Assembly: GCA_902509675.1 (NCBI GenBank)
Contig: CABWYN010000010.1
Location: 1-37,149, forward strand
Length of the DNA: 37,149 nucleotides
Direction of reading: 5' to 3'
Source: an uncultured Bacteroidota bacterium
GTDB lineage: Bacteria > Bacteroidota > Bacteroidia > Flavobacteriales > Flavobacteriaceae
Shown here: positions 18,191-26,778 of the stretch, piece after piece
How positions within the stretch are numbered: position 1 is the stretch's first letter
Layout: every line of letters begins with the position of its first letter
Program-made: the position numbers and the translations under genes
The notes under the pieces: model-generated
Database searches by the model: none
The model's input: the letters and a program-made list of their open reading frames with translations, nothing else
What the model was told of the DNA's origin: nothing

Positions 18191-18691
18191 ATGATACGGG
18201 CTGGAAATATTTCTGACATTGATACCATTTTAAATATTACAAAGTCCTGTGCAGCTCACATGATTCAAAATGGCATCTATCAATGGAATGAACATTATCC
18301 AAATAAAAGCTCATTTGTCAATGATGCAGAAAACAACGATCTATATGTTGATGTTGAAAATGAAGAAATAATTGCCTGTATTTCCCTTTGCGTTAAAATG
18401 GATGAGGTTTATATGCCTATAACTTGGAAAACTAAAAATCAGAATAATTTATATATTCATCGGTTGGCAGTTCATCCTGATTTTCAAAAGAAAGGAGTTG
18501 GGAAAAATTTAATGGATTTTGCAGAAAACTACGCTAGGGAAAAACTGTACAAATCCATAAGGTTAGATACATTTTCAAAGAACAAAAGAAATTTAAAATT
18601 TTATGAATCAAGGGGGTATCATCGATTGGAAAGCATATATTTTCCAAAGCAAAGTGAGTTTCCTTTTTATTGCTATGAATTAATACTTTGA
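18191..18691 (+). CDS. GNAT-family N-acetyltransferase
   Basis: The 166-residue product is a typical single-domain GNAT enzyme that would transfer acetyl from acetyl-CoA to an amine. The acetyl-CoA binding motif A is seen as 'IHRLAVHPDFQKKGVGKNLM' (Q-x-x-G-x-G type), and motif B features appear in 'LDTFSKNKRNLKFYESRGY'. The substrate is unknown. Its TGA stop overlaps the TTG start of the next gene, so it is probably translated together with the MATE exporter. The pairing may reflect handling of a toxic or antibiotic compound, but this is only suggested by adjacency. Confidence 0.92.
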   Translation: MIRAGNISDIDTILNITKSCAAHMIQNGIYQWNEHYPNKSSFVNDAENNDLYVDVENEEIIACISLCVKMDEVYMPITWKTKNQNNLYIHRLAVHPDFQKKGVGKNLMDFAENYAREKLYKSIRLDTFSKNKRNLKFYESRGYHRLESIYFPKQSEFPFYCYELIL

Positions 18692-20013
18692 CAAAATCTA
18701 TAAAAACTTCTGACATCCAAAAACTAGCAATTCCTGCATTAATTTCAGGTATTGCTGAACCAATTTTATCGATAACCGATACAATTATTGTAGGTAATAT
18801 TGCAGAAAATGCAACCATATCTCTTGGTGCTGTTGGTATTGTTGGAAGTTTTATTTCTATGCTAATATGGGTTTTTGGTCAAACAAGAAGCGTTATTGCT
18901 TCAATTATTGCTCAAGCGGTTGGGAAAAAAAATTTAAAAGAAGTTCAATCCCTACCTGCTCAGGGTATTTTAATCATTATTTCTAGTAGCATATTAATTA
19001 TATTTCTTACCTACTTTAACTCTGAAAGTTTGTTTAGATTCTACAATGCAAGCGGAAAACTTCTGCAATTTTGTGTTGATTATTTTAATATTCGGGTTTG
19101 GGGACTCCCTTTTACATTGCTAACCATCGGAATATTTGGAATATTCCGAGGGTTACAAAACACTTATTATCCTATGATAATAGCAATTGTAGGTACCTTG
19201 ATAAATATTGTGTTAGATGTCATTTTTGTTTACGGGGTTGATGGCGTTATAAACCCCATGTATATAAAAGGGGCGGCATATGCTAGCCTGATAGCTCAAA
19301 TAATAATGGCTGCTCTTGCTGTTATTTTATTATATAAAAAGACCAACATAAAATTGTCAATTACGTTTCCGTTTAATCCTAAGATTAAATCCTTTCTCGG
19401 GATGTTTGGAAACCTGGTAATTAGAACCGCTTCGCTAAATGTAACTTTATATTTCTGTAATGCTTTTTCAACAAAGTATGGAGATGAATTTATAGCAGCC
19501 TACACGATAGCAATAAATCTTTGGTTTCTGGTAGCATTTATTATTGACGGATATTCGAGTGCAGGAACTATTTTATCGGGGAAATTATATGGTGAGAAGT
19601 CATATAAAGTATTGATGGAATTCGGAAATAATCTAACTAAAATTGGAGTTAAGATTGGTTTTATTATGTCAGTTGTTGGCTTTATTTTTTACTATCCCCT
19701 TGGCAGAATTTTTAATAATGACCCTGTTGTTTTACAAGAGTTTTATAATATTTTTTGGATTGTGCTTGCAATGCTTCCTCTTTGCTCAATTGCGTTTATT
19801 TTTGACGGCATTTATAAGGGGTTGGGCTGGATGAAAGATTTAAGAAATGTATTACTCTTCTCAACCTTTATAATATTTGTTCCTTTTGTTCTTCTTTTTG
19901 ATTACTATGAATTGGGGCTTCATGGGGTATTTTATGCATTTACACTTTGGATTCTAGCAAGGTCAATTCCGTTGATAATTAAATTCAAAAAAACATTTAA
20001 TAAGCTTTCATAA
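18688..20013 (+). CDS. MATE-family multidrug/toxin efflux transporter
   Basis: The 441-residue polytopic protein has about 12 hydrophobic segments. Its N-terminus, 'IQKLAIPALISGIAEPILS' followed by 'ITDTIIVGNI', is the classic MATE/DinF opening helix. The start is TTG at 18688, overlapping the GNAT stop. No in-frame ATG occurs before 'SFISML', deep inside the second helix, so TTG must be used. It should extrude cations, drugs or metabolites in exchange for Na+ or H+. The DinF-like branch seems likelier than NorM from the opening sequence, but I am not certain. Confidence 0.93.
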   Translation: MTKSIKTSDIQKLAIPALISGIAEPILSITDTIIVGNIAENATISLGAVGIVGSFISMLIWVFGQTRSVIASIIAQAVGKKNLKEVQSLPAQGILIIISSSILIIFLTYFNSESLFRFYNASGKLLQFCVDYFNIRVWGLPFTLLTIGIFGIFRGLQNTYYPMIIAIVGTLINIVLDVIFVYGVDGVINPMYIKGAAYASLIAQIIMAALAVILLYKKTNIKLSITFPFNPKIKSFLGMFGNLVIRTASLNVTLYFCNAFSTKYGDEFIAAYTIAINLWFLVAFIIDGYSSAGTILSGKLYGEKSYKVLMEFGNNLTKIGVKIGFIMSVVGFIFYYPLGRIFNNDPVVLQEFYNIFWIVLAMLPLCSIAFIFDGIYKGLGWMKDLRNVLLFSTFIIFVPFVLLFDYYELGLHGVFYAFTLWILARSIPLIIKFKKTFNKLS

Positions 20014-20019
20014 AAAATG

Positions 20020-20027
20020 TACATTTG
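20020..20027 (+). promoter_or_regulatory. Predicted -7 element for queD
   Basis: TACATTTG matches TAnnTTTG exactly and lies 19 nt before the queD ATG, implying a leader of about 14 nt. A TTG at the -33 position is not evident. Confidence 0.4.
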
Positions 20028-20046
20028 AAGCTCAATAAAAACAGAG

Positions 20047-20496
20047 ATGGCAAAAATTAGAATCACTAAAAAATTTAGATTTGAAGCTGCTCATGCCTTA
20101 TATGGATACAATGGGAAATGCAAAAATATCCACGGGCATAATTACAAATTATTTGTCACTGTAATTGGTCATCCGATCGCTGATCCAACAAACGTAAAAT
20201 TTGGAATGGTTATGGATTTTGATGACCTAAAAAAGATTGTTAATTCTGAAATAATTGAAGAGTTTGATCACTCTGTAATATTTAATAAAAATTCACCACA
20301 TATTGAGTTGGCCAACGAATTAATTAAAAACGATCATAAAGTAGTCTTAGCTGATTATCAGCCTACAATTGAAGAGATGATTGTTGATTTTGCAAAAAGA
20401 ATTTCTTCAAAGCTTCCTTCTCAAATTAAACTTCACTCACTTAAATTAGAAGAAACCGAAACTTCTTATTCTGAGTGGTTTGCTGCTGACAATTAA
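20047..20496 (+). CDS. queD: 6-carboxy-5,6,7,8-tetrahydropterin synthase (QueD/PTPS family)
   Basis: A 149-residue enzyme that converts dihydroneopterin triphosphate to 6-carboxytetrahydropterin for queuosine and other 7-deazapurines. Zinc ligands His16 ('FEAAHAL'), His29 and His31 ('NIHGHNY') are present, as are catalytic Cys25 ('KCKNIHGH'), His75 ('EFDHSVIF') and Glu in 'LEETETSYSEW'. It is longer than the roughly 120-residue enterobacterial QueD because of loops around residues 40-55 and 83-100. No other queuosine gene is nearby. Pyruvoyl-tetrahydropterin synthase is the alternative name, but the Cys-x3-HGH arrangement and bacterial origin favour QueD. Confidence 0.92.
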   Translation: MAKIRITKKFRFEAAHALYGYNGKCKNIHGHNYKLFVTVIGHPIADPTNVKFGMVMDFDDLKKIVNSEIIEEFDHSVIFNKNSPHIELANELIKNDHKVVLADYQPTIEEMIVDFAKRISSKLPSQIKLHSLKLEETETSYSEWFAADN

Positions 20497-20513
20497 TCTT
20501 TTGCATATCTTTG
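20479..20513 (+). promoter_or_regulatory. Predicted promoter for lpxH, with near-leaderless transcript
   Basis: TTTG (20479-20482) and TATCTTTG (20506-20513, exact TAnnTTTG) are 23 nt apart. The implied start near 20518-20520 leaves only 6-8 nt before the lpxH ATG at 20526. The -33 element lies inside the end of queD. Confidence 0.5.
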
Positions 20514-20525
20514 ACCTAAGAAGTC

Positions 20526-21281
20526 ATGAAAGTAACGGAAGGAAAAAAAATATATTTTGCGTCTGACAACCACTTAGGTATCCCTAATGCTAAGTCTAGC
20601 TTAATCCGTGAAAAGAAATTTGTAAAATGGTTAGATACAATTAAAGTCGATGCGCATTCAATTTATCTTTTAGGTGACTTATTTGATTTTTGGTTCGAAT
20701 ATAAAACGGTAGTGCCTAAAGGCTTTACTAGGGTTTTGGGGAAAATTGCTGAAATAGCAGATTCTGGAATTCCAATTTATTTCTTTACCGGTAATCATGA
20801 CATGTGGGTAAGAGATTACTTTCAGTCAGAACTTGGGGTAAAAGTAATCACTAAGCCTCAACAATTTGAGATTAACGAAAAGAGTTTTTTCATTGGTCAT
20901 GGCGATGGTTTAGGCCCTGGAGACACTTCGTATAAGTTGATGAAAAAATTTGTTACCAACAATAGGTTGTTCAAATGGATGTTTCGTTGGGTACACCCTG
21001 ATATTGGCGTATGGTTGGGTCAATTTCTGTCTAAGGAGAAAAAAATTATGTCTGCAAAAAAAGATATAGGAGATGTTGAAAATCAATGGTTAACTCAGTA
21101 CTGTAGAAAAAAACTAGAATCCAATAATTACAATTATTTCTTATTTGGTCATTCGCATATACCAGTTGAATTAGAGCTGAACTCTGAGTCTAAGTACATT
21201 AACCTTGGGGATTGGATTACCCATTTTACATATGCCGAGTTTGACGGAAATGAACTGACACTTAAAACCTATAGGGGCTAA
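20526..21281 (+). CDS. lpxH: UDP-2,3-diacylglucosamine diphosphatase
   Basis: A 251-residue calcineurin-like metallophosphoesterase that makes lipid X in lipid A synthesis at the inner membrane surface. All five metal-binding blocks are visible: 'ASDNHLG' (Asp14, His16), 'LLGDLFDFW' (Asp51), 'TGNHDMW' (Asn90, His91), 'IGHGDGLGPGD' (His125) and 'FGHSHIP' near residue 215. 'LFDFWFEY' and 'GHGDG' are hallmarks of LpxH. Length agrees with the family. It follows queD by 29 nt with its own promoter-like sequence. Its stop overlaps the stop of the convergent 127-residue gene in the tetranucleotide CTAA. Confidence 0.94.
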   Translation: MKVTEGKKIYFASDNHLGIPNAKSSLIREKKFVKWLDTIKVDAHSIYLLGDLFDFWFEYKTVVPKGFTRVLGKIAEIADSGIPIYFFTGNHDMWVRDYFQSELGVKVITKPQQFEINEKSFFIGHGDGLGPGDTSYKLMKKFVTNNRLFKWMFRWVHPDIGVWLGQFLSKEKKIMSAKKDIGDVENQWLTQYCRKKLESNNYNYFLFGHSHIPVELELNSESKYINLGDWITHFTYAEFDGNELTLKTYRG

Positions 21282-21661
21282 TACCTCTGAATTTTTCTTT
21301 TAAAATCTTTGTCCTCTTTTCTTCCATAATACATATTGCCTATCAAGGACATAGCCTCTTCAATAATTTCATCAGGAATATTGGATTCAATTGGAAATAC
21401 CAAGCCATTCATACTTATTAACTCATTTTTGTCACTATCAAGATCGATTGCGGTAGCATAATAAAATCTGAGCACATAATCTAAAGTATAATCACTCTCT
21501 TTATATTTTTTTTTAAAAACTAAAGAGTCTTTAATTGTAGTTTTTAGAACTCTAAACCCTTTTTCCATTTTATTATTTTTAACATAGACTTTCATTTCTG
21601 GAATATCTTGTGCAAAAGAGCTCTGTATAAAAAGCCAAATAAACAAAACAATATATCTCAT
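21278..21661 (-). CDS. Small secreted protein of unknown function
   Basis: The 127-residue product has a Sec signal peptide (MRYIVLFIWLFIQSSFAQ) and a soluble domain of about 109 residues with no motif I recognise. Its start overlaps the stop of the TonB-dependent receptor gene by one base (TAATG), so the two are probably translated in sequence and may be functionally linked. It has no lipobox or T9SS sorting domain and should be periplasmic. It ends against the convergent lpxH. Confidence 0.8.
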   Translation of the reverse strand: MRYIVLFIWLFIQSSFAQDIPEMKVYVKNNKMEKGFRVLKTTIKDSLVFKKKYKESDYTLDYVLRFYYATAIDLDSDKNELISMNGLVFPIESNIPDEIIEEAMSLIGNMYYGRKEDKDFKRKIQRY

Positions 21662-23655
21662 TAGAAGGTAGTTTTAATTGATAAGATAAATTGTCTTAGA
21701 GAAGCAGGCTCATAAAATCTATTTCCAAATGCATTAGTCCTAATATTATCATAGTACTTTTCATCAAATAAATTTCTTACATGCAAGCCAACATCTAACA
21801 AAAACCCTTTAAAATTAATTTTCTTTCTCAAAGCTATATTTGACAACAAATAAGAAGGAACTTTAACTTCATTGCTGTTGTCCGCAAACATTGAATTTAC
21901 ATATTTTAAATCCACTTTTAAATCATAATTTTTATAACCATAAAGCCACTCAAGTATAAAATTAGATTTTGGAATTCCAGCAAGATTACCACTTAGTCCT
22001 TGATTTTCAAATTCATATCTAGCTTGTGTATATGAAACCTTAAATATTCCTGGTTTGCCTAAATTATAACTTGCCTCTATTTCTGCACCAACTCTTTTTG
22101 AAGTACCTATATTTCTATAAAAATTCATTCCTTCAAAACCCTGCAATTCATAGCGGACTATTTCATCTTTTGTGTCAATATAAAAAGCAGTTAGGCTATA
22201 TGAAAGATCTTGTGACTGTTTTCTAAAGCCTAAATCAAATCCTGAAGAGGTCATTGGAGATAAATCTTCATTGAAACCTGTCCCATTTGGGTTTGCTGAA
22301 AGCTCACTCAACGATGGAGTTTCATAGGCGTAGCCATAATTAATATAAAGTTCTGAGTTTTTATTTAAATTATAAATAAATCCAAGATTGGGTGAAACAG
22401 CGCTAAGCGATTTTGAGTAATCAATATATTGCTGGTCTATCCCAATATCGATCATATAATCATCAGATGAAATTTCATGTTTATCATATCTAAGCCCAGC
22501 TTGAATACTATATTTTGATTTGTTGTATGAACCCAAAGCAAAAGCTCCCAAAGACTTAAATGATTCAATTTGATCAAGTGTTTTCCCCCCTTTTTCACCC
22601 TCATTATTTTCAAACCTTCTTCTATCATCCGTCTGATTCTGAATTGATGTACCTATCATCCACTCAAAGTTTTTAGAACGGTTTTTTAAACTAAATTCTG
22701 CGCCAGAAAAATCTCTATTTAGCTCTACGTAGCCTCCGTATGTGAATGGCAGTAATCCTACGAAGTCACGATCACTATAATATATATTAGAATTTACTTG
22801 ACCTATTTTAGTATTCCAATCTAAAACCAACCCTGTTTGCAATTGCTTTACAGATTCTTGAGAGTTATAAAGTACATTTCGGTCTCTGGCCTGAGATCTA
22901 TTTTCGTCAACTGATTCAATTGTCAATCCTCCCGGATCAAATGCATATGGACTGTCAAAATAAAGTATATTAAATTTCAAATTCATGTTTTGTGTTTTCC
23001 TTGCATGATTAAAAAATAGTGACTTATTTAAGTAGCTACTGTGATCTCTATAACCATCACTCTCTTGCTGAGATACGTTTATAATTGTTGAAGAATTGCC
23101 TTTTGAAGTTGAATAAGTTCCTTGATTTACTTTGTGTCCATAATTGCCTGTTGATGTTCCTACTGATATTTTTTCCGTAAGCACAGAAAATGTATTAATA
23201 GTCACCACACCACCAGAAGCATTCCCGTACCTTGTGGAAGATAGGCTTTTCAAAACTTCGATATTTTCAATAAGCTCGAAAGGAATATTATCAACTTGTG
23301 ATTGGCCGTCCGGAGTGGTTAGTGGAATTCCATCAAGAATAATTTTAACACCTCTTATTCCAAAAGCTGACCTTGATCCGAAACCCCTTATTGACATTCT
23401 ATTATCTTGTGCTTGATTCTCACTGTTTGTAATCCAAAGGCCTGCAGAAAAATCAATGGCGTCCTGGAAATTTACAGGCCTGATTTCACTTTCATTGAAA
23501 GAAATTTCTGAAACTGTTAGGGCGGGGTTATTCTGACTAATCAAGGTGCTCTTTAAAAAAACCTGGTCAAGACTTAAGGTGTCTGACGCAAATACTGAAG
23601 TACTTAAAAAACTCAGAACAGTGGTTAAAAAAACAGGTGATTTATTTATTTTCAT
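21661..23655 (-). CDS. TonB-dependent outer-membrane receptor (FecA/siderophore-receptor-like)
   Basis: The 664-residue protein has a signal peptide (about 1-23), a plug domain ('NRMSIRGFGSRSAFGIRGV', 'ILDGIPLTTPDGQSQVDNIP', 'IENIEVLKSLSSTRYGNASG', 'GVVTINTF') and a beta-barrel ending 'ILSIKTTF'. Unlike SusC it has no carboxypeptidase-regulatory domain and is far shorter, with no SusD partner. It resembles iron/siderophore or vitamin receptors and not glycan importers. It overlaps the MFS gene upstream by 14 nt and the small secreted gene downstream by 1 nt, so the three are probably one unit. The substrate is not determinable by eye. Confidence 0.93.
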   Translation of the reverse strand: MKINKSPVFLTTVLSFLSTSVFASDTLSLDQVFLKSTLISQNNPALTVSEISFNESEIRPVNFQDAIDFSAGLWITNSENQAQDNRMSIRGFGSRSAFGIRGVKIILDGIPLTTPDGQSQVDNIPFELIENIEVLKSLSSTRYGNASGGVVTINTFSVLTEKISVGTSTGNYGHKVNQGTYSTSKGNSSTIINVSQQESDGYRDHSSYLNKSLFFNHARKTQNMNLKFNILYFDSPYAFDPGGLTIESVDENRSQARDRNVLYNSQESVKQLQTGLVLDWNTKIGQVNSNIYYSDRDFVGLLPFTYGGYVELNRDFSGAEFSLKNRSKNFEWMIGTSIQNQTDDRRRFENNEGEKGGKTLDQIESFKSLGAFALGSYNKSKYSIQAGLRYDKHEISSDDYMIDIGIDQQYIDYSKSLSAVSPNLGFIYNLNKNSELYINYGYAYETPSLSELSANPNGTGFNEDLSPMTSSGFDLGFRKQSQDLSYSLTAFYIDTKDEIVRYELQGFEGMNFYRNIGTSKRVGAEIEASYNLGKPGIFKVSYTQARYEFENQGLSGNLAGIPKSNFILEWLYGYKNYDLKVDLKYVNSMFADNSNEVKVPSYLLSNIALRKKINFKGFLLDVGLHVRNLFDEKYYDNIRTNAFGNRFYEPASLRQFILSIKTTF

Positions 23656-24904
23656 TCATGTCTTTTGTTAAATCTAATTTTCTGAATGTAGGAAATTTAA
23701 AAGCTGTAAAACCAACGGTCAAAATTGTCATAACTCCTCCGAAAACCACCGCCGGTACAGTGCCCATTAATTTTGCTGTTGCCCCGCTTTCAAATGCTCC
23801 AAGCTCGTTTGACGACCCAACAAATATTGAATTCACAGAAGCTACTCTTCCTCTAAACTCGTCTGGTGTTTTTAATTGTAAAATTGTTTGGCGTATAATC
23901 ATTGAAACTCCGTCTGTCAATCCATACATAAATAGCGCAAATACAGAAAGCCAAAAAATATCAGAAACCCCAAATACTATTATTGAAATTCCAAAACAGA
24001 ATATTGCAAACAATAATTTCTTTCCTGCATTTACTGTAAGCGGAATATGTGCCGAAGCGATCATCATCAGGACAGAACCTACCGCTGGTGCTGCCCTTAA
24101 TATTCCAAAACCTTCAGATCCTACATTTAATATATCTTGTGCGTATATTGGAAGTAGAGCGATAGCTCCCCCAAATAATACCGCAACCATATCTAGAGTT
24201 AAGGCGACTAAAATAGATTTTGTTTTATACACAAAATTTAAACCTGCCTTTAAGCTTTGAAGTATTGGCTCTCCAATTTTTGGATTAAGAATTGGTTTTT
24301 TCTTAATAAATCCTATTAGAAAAAGGCCAACGATTATTGTTGCCAGTACTATTCCCATAGAATTATGAACGCCAATCCATGCTATTGAAAACCCTGCAAA
24401 TGCAGGTCCTAATACAACAGCTAATTGCCAGGTAGAGCTGCTCCAAGTGGCTGCATTCGGATAAACTCTTTTTGGGACAATTAGAGCGACAAGTGAAAAA
24501 ATAGTAGGGCCAATAAAAGCTCTGATAAAGCCCCCAAGAAAAACCAGTATGTATATTCCTGTTAAAACTTGAGAATTCTCATAATTGTCATATACGTATG
24601 GGCTTGTGATAAAATAATACCCAATGGCTACAAGCAAAAATGCGGTTATACATTGTACAAAAAGCATCTTCTTTTCACGCTGATCTACAATATGACCGGC
24701 AAACAATGCGGTTGATATTGCAGGGATAACTTCTACTAGCCCGATCAACCCAAGGGAAAGTGGATCCTTGGTAAGGCTGTATACCTCCCATTCCACAATG
24801 ATAAATTGCATTGACCAACCAAATACAAGAATAAATCTTATTACAAGAAAAAAATTAAACTCCTTGAATCGGAGTGCTGCGTATGGATCTAGTTTTTCTT
24901 TCAA
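23642..24904 (-). CDS. MFS transporter, EntS/MFS_3-like
   Basis: A 420-residue, 12-helix major facilitator. The loop motif after helix 2, 'GHIVDQREKKML', corresponds to the MFS signature, and the N-terminal 'FRFILVFGWSMQ'-like region and overall form resemble the MFS_3 branch that includes the enterobactin exporter EntS. The C-terminal half carries 'DEFRGRVASVNSIFVGSSNELG', typical of that branch. Its last 14 nt overlap the receptor gene, and it starts 1 nt after the nuclease stop. Pairing with a TonB-dependent receptor suggests export and re-import of a siderophore-like compound, but no biosynthesis gene is near, so this stays tentative. Confidence 0.9.
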   Translation of the reverse strand: MKEKLDPYAALRFKEFNFFLVIRFILVFGWSMQFIIVEWEVYSLTKDPLSLGLIGLVEVIPAISTALFAGHIVDQREKKMLFVQCITAFLLVAIGYYFITSPYVYDNYENSQVLTGIYILVFLGGFIRAFIGPTIFSLVALIVPKRVYPNAATWSSSTWQLAVVLGPAFAGFSIAWIGVHNSMGIVLATIIVGLFLIGFIKKKPILNPKIGEPILQSLKAGLNFVYKTKSILVALTLDMVAVLFGGAIALLPIYAQDILNVGSEGFGILRAAPAVGSVLMMIASAHIPLTVNAGKKLLFAIFCFGISIIVFGVSDIFWLSVFALFMYGLTDGVSMIIRQTILQLKTPDEFRGRVASVNSIFVGSSNELGAFESGATAKLMGTVPAVVFGGVMTILTVGFTAFKFPTFRKLDLTKDMNENK

Positions 24905-24905
24905 A

Positions 24906-25685
24906 CTATTTAGTTAATTCTTTAGCTTGACTAATCAAAAATTCTGCCTCTTTTTTCATTTCGGGTAATTTTACATGCACGTAGTCACTATAATTTGGGT
25001 GAAGCACAAGCAAATTCATTGAACTTATTTTTTTATCATAATAATTTTCAAGAATAGATTTATATACATTTTGCTGAAGGGCGTACCTATTAAAGCTGTT
25101 ATCTGCAATGTGTGAAAGTTTATCAAATCCATAGTTAAAGTCTTTTAATATGACCTGACTGTTTTTATCAACCAATTTTGATGTTCTTTTCCAATCAAAA
25201 ATAAAAAGATCTCCATTTTCTTTTTCGTAAACCATGTCAACTGTGCCGGCCAAAGAAAAACTCTCATCAAAGATCCTCCACTCTGTCCTATATGGTTTTA
25301 ATTTTTTGTATTTATGATGAAAGTTTTTAAAATACTCAAACTCCTCAGGATAATTATCATGAAATTTAGAATTGTAAAAATCTTCTATTTTTTCATGTAA
25401 TATTGTCCCCTTTGTGGCTGCATTAATTCTTTTTGTTTCCCACCCGTTTAAAATCTCTTGTATAGTTTCTTGCAGTATTTCTGAGTCAAAGTCAATATGG
25501 TCCTCATTTAATTTTTGAATTGCCTTGCGCTTCGCCCAATAGTCAGCATCAAATTCAGGAAAAAACTTATCTATAATTTCTGTAACCGAAAATTTGGTTT
25601 TTTTACCATCCACATAATAATCATGATTAGCCTCATCGAAACTAATCTTTTTATCATTTATATGTCTATTAATTTCAGCTAACAA
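24906..25685 (-). CDS. PD-(D/E)XK (RecB-like) nuclease
   Basis: The 259-residue protein carries a RecB-type nuclease core without any helicase domain. His97 in 'TKGTILHEKIEDFY', Asp150 in 'SLAGTVDMVYE', Asp164-Trp-Lys166 in 'FIFDWKRTSK' and Gln204...Tyr208 in 'YALQQNVYKS' are motifs I, II, III and the Q-x3-Y motif of this family. All catalytic positions look intact, so it is probably an active DNA exonuclease or nickase. Related stand-alone proteins occur in phages and in bacterial repair contexts; here it sits among ordinary chromosomal genes, 2 nt after OsmC and 1 nt before the MFS gene. Its physiological role is unknown. Confidence 0.85.
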   Translation of the reverse strand: MLAEINRHINDKKISFDEANHDYYVDGKKTKFSVTEIIDKFFPEFDADYWAKRKAIQKLNEDHIDFDSEILQETIQEILNGWETKRINAATKGTILHEKIEDFYNSKFHDNYPEEFEYFKNFHHKYKKLKPYRTEWRIFDESFSLAGTVDMVYEKENGDLFIFDWKRTSKLVDKNSQVILKDFNYGFDKLSHIADNSFNRYALQQNVYKSILENYYDKKISSMNLLVLHPNYSDYVHVKLPEMKKEAEFLISQAKELTK

Positions 25686-25687
25686 CT

Positions 25688-26104
25688 CTAATTGTATTTT
25701 ACTTCTGTTTTTACCTTTGAGAAGCCTCTAAACATCTCCATTACACCACAGTATCTTGTTACAGACAAATCGACGGCTTTTTCAATTTTTTCTTTATCCA
25801 ATTGCTGTCCAAAAAAATGATATTCAACAGTAACCTCATTATAAAATCTAGGGTGTCCATCAGTTAAAGAAGCTGTTGTGTTTATTTTAAAGTCTTCTAA
25901 TTCAACCCTCATTTTTTTAAGTATTGCAACAACATCTAGCCCAGAACAAACTGCAAGCGAGCCTAGCATTATTGCCTTTGGCGAAGCTATTTTTTCTTCT
26001 CCCTCAGTGCTTGTTCCTAGAATAGTTGAAACCCCATTTGGGTTAATACACTCAAACTCTGTAGTTCCCTTTTTCCAGTGTGTAATAACTGTATTTGTAT
26101 CCAT
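25688..26104 (-). CDS. OsmC/Ohr-family peroxiredoxin-like protein
   Basis: A 138-residue OsmC-fold protein. The two reactive cysteines are Cys53 ('SLAVCSGLDVVAIL') and Cys119 ('TRYCGVMEMF'), as expected for thiol-dependent reduction of organic hydroperoxides. 'ASPKAIMLGSLAVCSG' is the standard helix around the first Cys. It resembles the YhfA-like OsmC subgroup more than Ohr. It acts in the cytoplasm. The gene follows rsmI by 5 nt and precedes the nuclease by 2 nt, so it should be in the same transcript. Confidence 0.92.
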   Translation of the reverse strand: MDTNTVITHWKKGTTEFECINPNGVSTILGTSTEGEEKIASPKAIMLGSLAVCSGLDVVAILKKMRVELEDFKINTTASLTDGHPRFYNEVTVEYHFFGQQLDKEKIEKAVDLSVTRYCGVMEMFRGFSKVKTEVKYN

Positions 26105-26109
26105 GTTTT

Positions 26110-26778
26110 TTATTTTGGTGAAAGAACAATTACAAATTCTCCTTTCGGTTTAGTTTTTTCAAAATGTTCAATTGAATCTTTAATCGTACCCCTAAATGTT
26201 TCTTCAAATAATTTTGTCAACTCCCTTGATATGCTTATTTGACTTTCATCGTTAAAGTATTTTGAAAAATCCTTTAACGTTTTTAATATCCTATGGGGAG
26301 ACTCGTAAAACACCATTGTCTTTGTTTGATCAGATAATTCTTTCAATCGTTTAGTTCTTCCTTTTTTAACAGGTAAAAAGCCTTCAAAGCTGAATCGGTC
26401 AGTAGGTAGTCCAGAAGAAACCAAAGCCGGCACAAAAGCTGTTGGGCCGGGCAAACATTCGACCTCTAAATCATTCTTTATGCATTCTCGAACAAGCAAA
26501 AACCCAGGATCAGAAATTCCCGGAGTGCCTGCATCAGAAATTAATACAATTTCGCGGTTATCTCTAAGCTTTTTGATTATAGATTCCAGTTTTTTATGCT
26601 CGTTGTGCATATGAAAAGATTCTACAACTGTATCAATATTATAGTGCTTTAATAGTTTTGATGAAGTTCTTGTATCCTCAGCTAATATAAGATCTACCGA
26701 TTTTAGAACTTCAATTGATCTTAAAGTGATGTCTCCTAAATTTCCAATTGGTGTTGATACGATGAATAGCTTGCTCAT
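26110..26778 (-). CDS. rsmI: 16S rRNA (cytidine1402-2'-O)-methyltransferase
   Basis: A 222-residue tetrapyrrole-methylase-fold enzyme that methylates C1402 of 16S rRNA using S-adenosylmethionine. Signature segments are 'STPIGNLGDITLRS', 'LAEDTRTSSKLLKHYNI', 'SDAGTPGISDPGFLLV', 'PGPTAFVPALVSSGL' and 'FYESPHRI'. At 222 residues it is shorter than the ~286-residue E. coli protein because it lacks the C-terminal extension, which is usual for Bacteroidota. It heads a tight six-gene minus-strand run and is divergent from tdk across a 112-nt gap where I see no consensus promoter. Confidence 0.96.
   Translation of the reverse strand: MSKLFIVSTPIGNLGDITLRSIEVLKSVDLILAEDTRTSSKLLKHYNIDTVVESFHMHNEHKKLESIIKKLRDNREIVLISDAGTPGISDPGFLLVRECIKNDLEVECLPGPTAFVPALVSSGLPTDRFSFEGFLPVKKGRTKRLKELSDQTKTMVFYESPHRILKTLKDFSKYFNDESQISISRELTKLFEETFRGTIKDSIEHFEKTKPKGEFVIVLSPK

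Noticed and set aside
23637-24260. 207-residue plus-strand ORF opposite the MFS gene
   Set aside because: It is antisense to a clear MFS gene, has a composition typical of shadow translation (many T, P, I, N) and matches no family I know.
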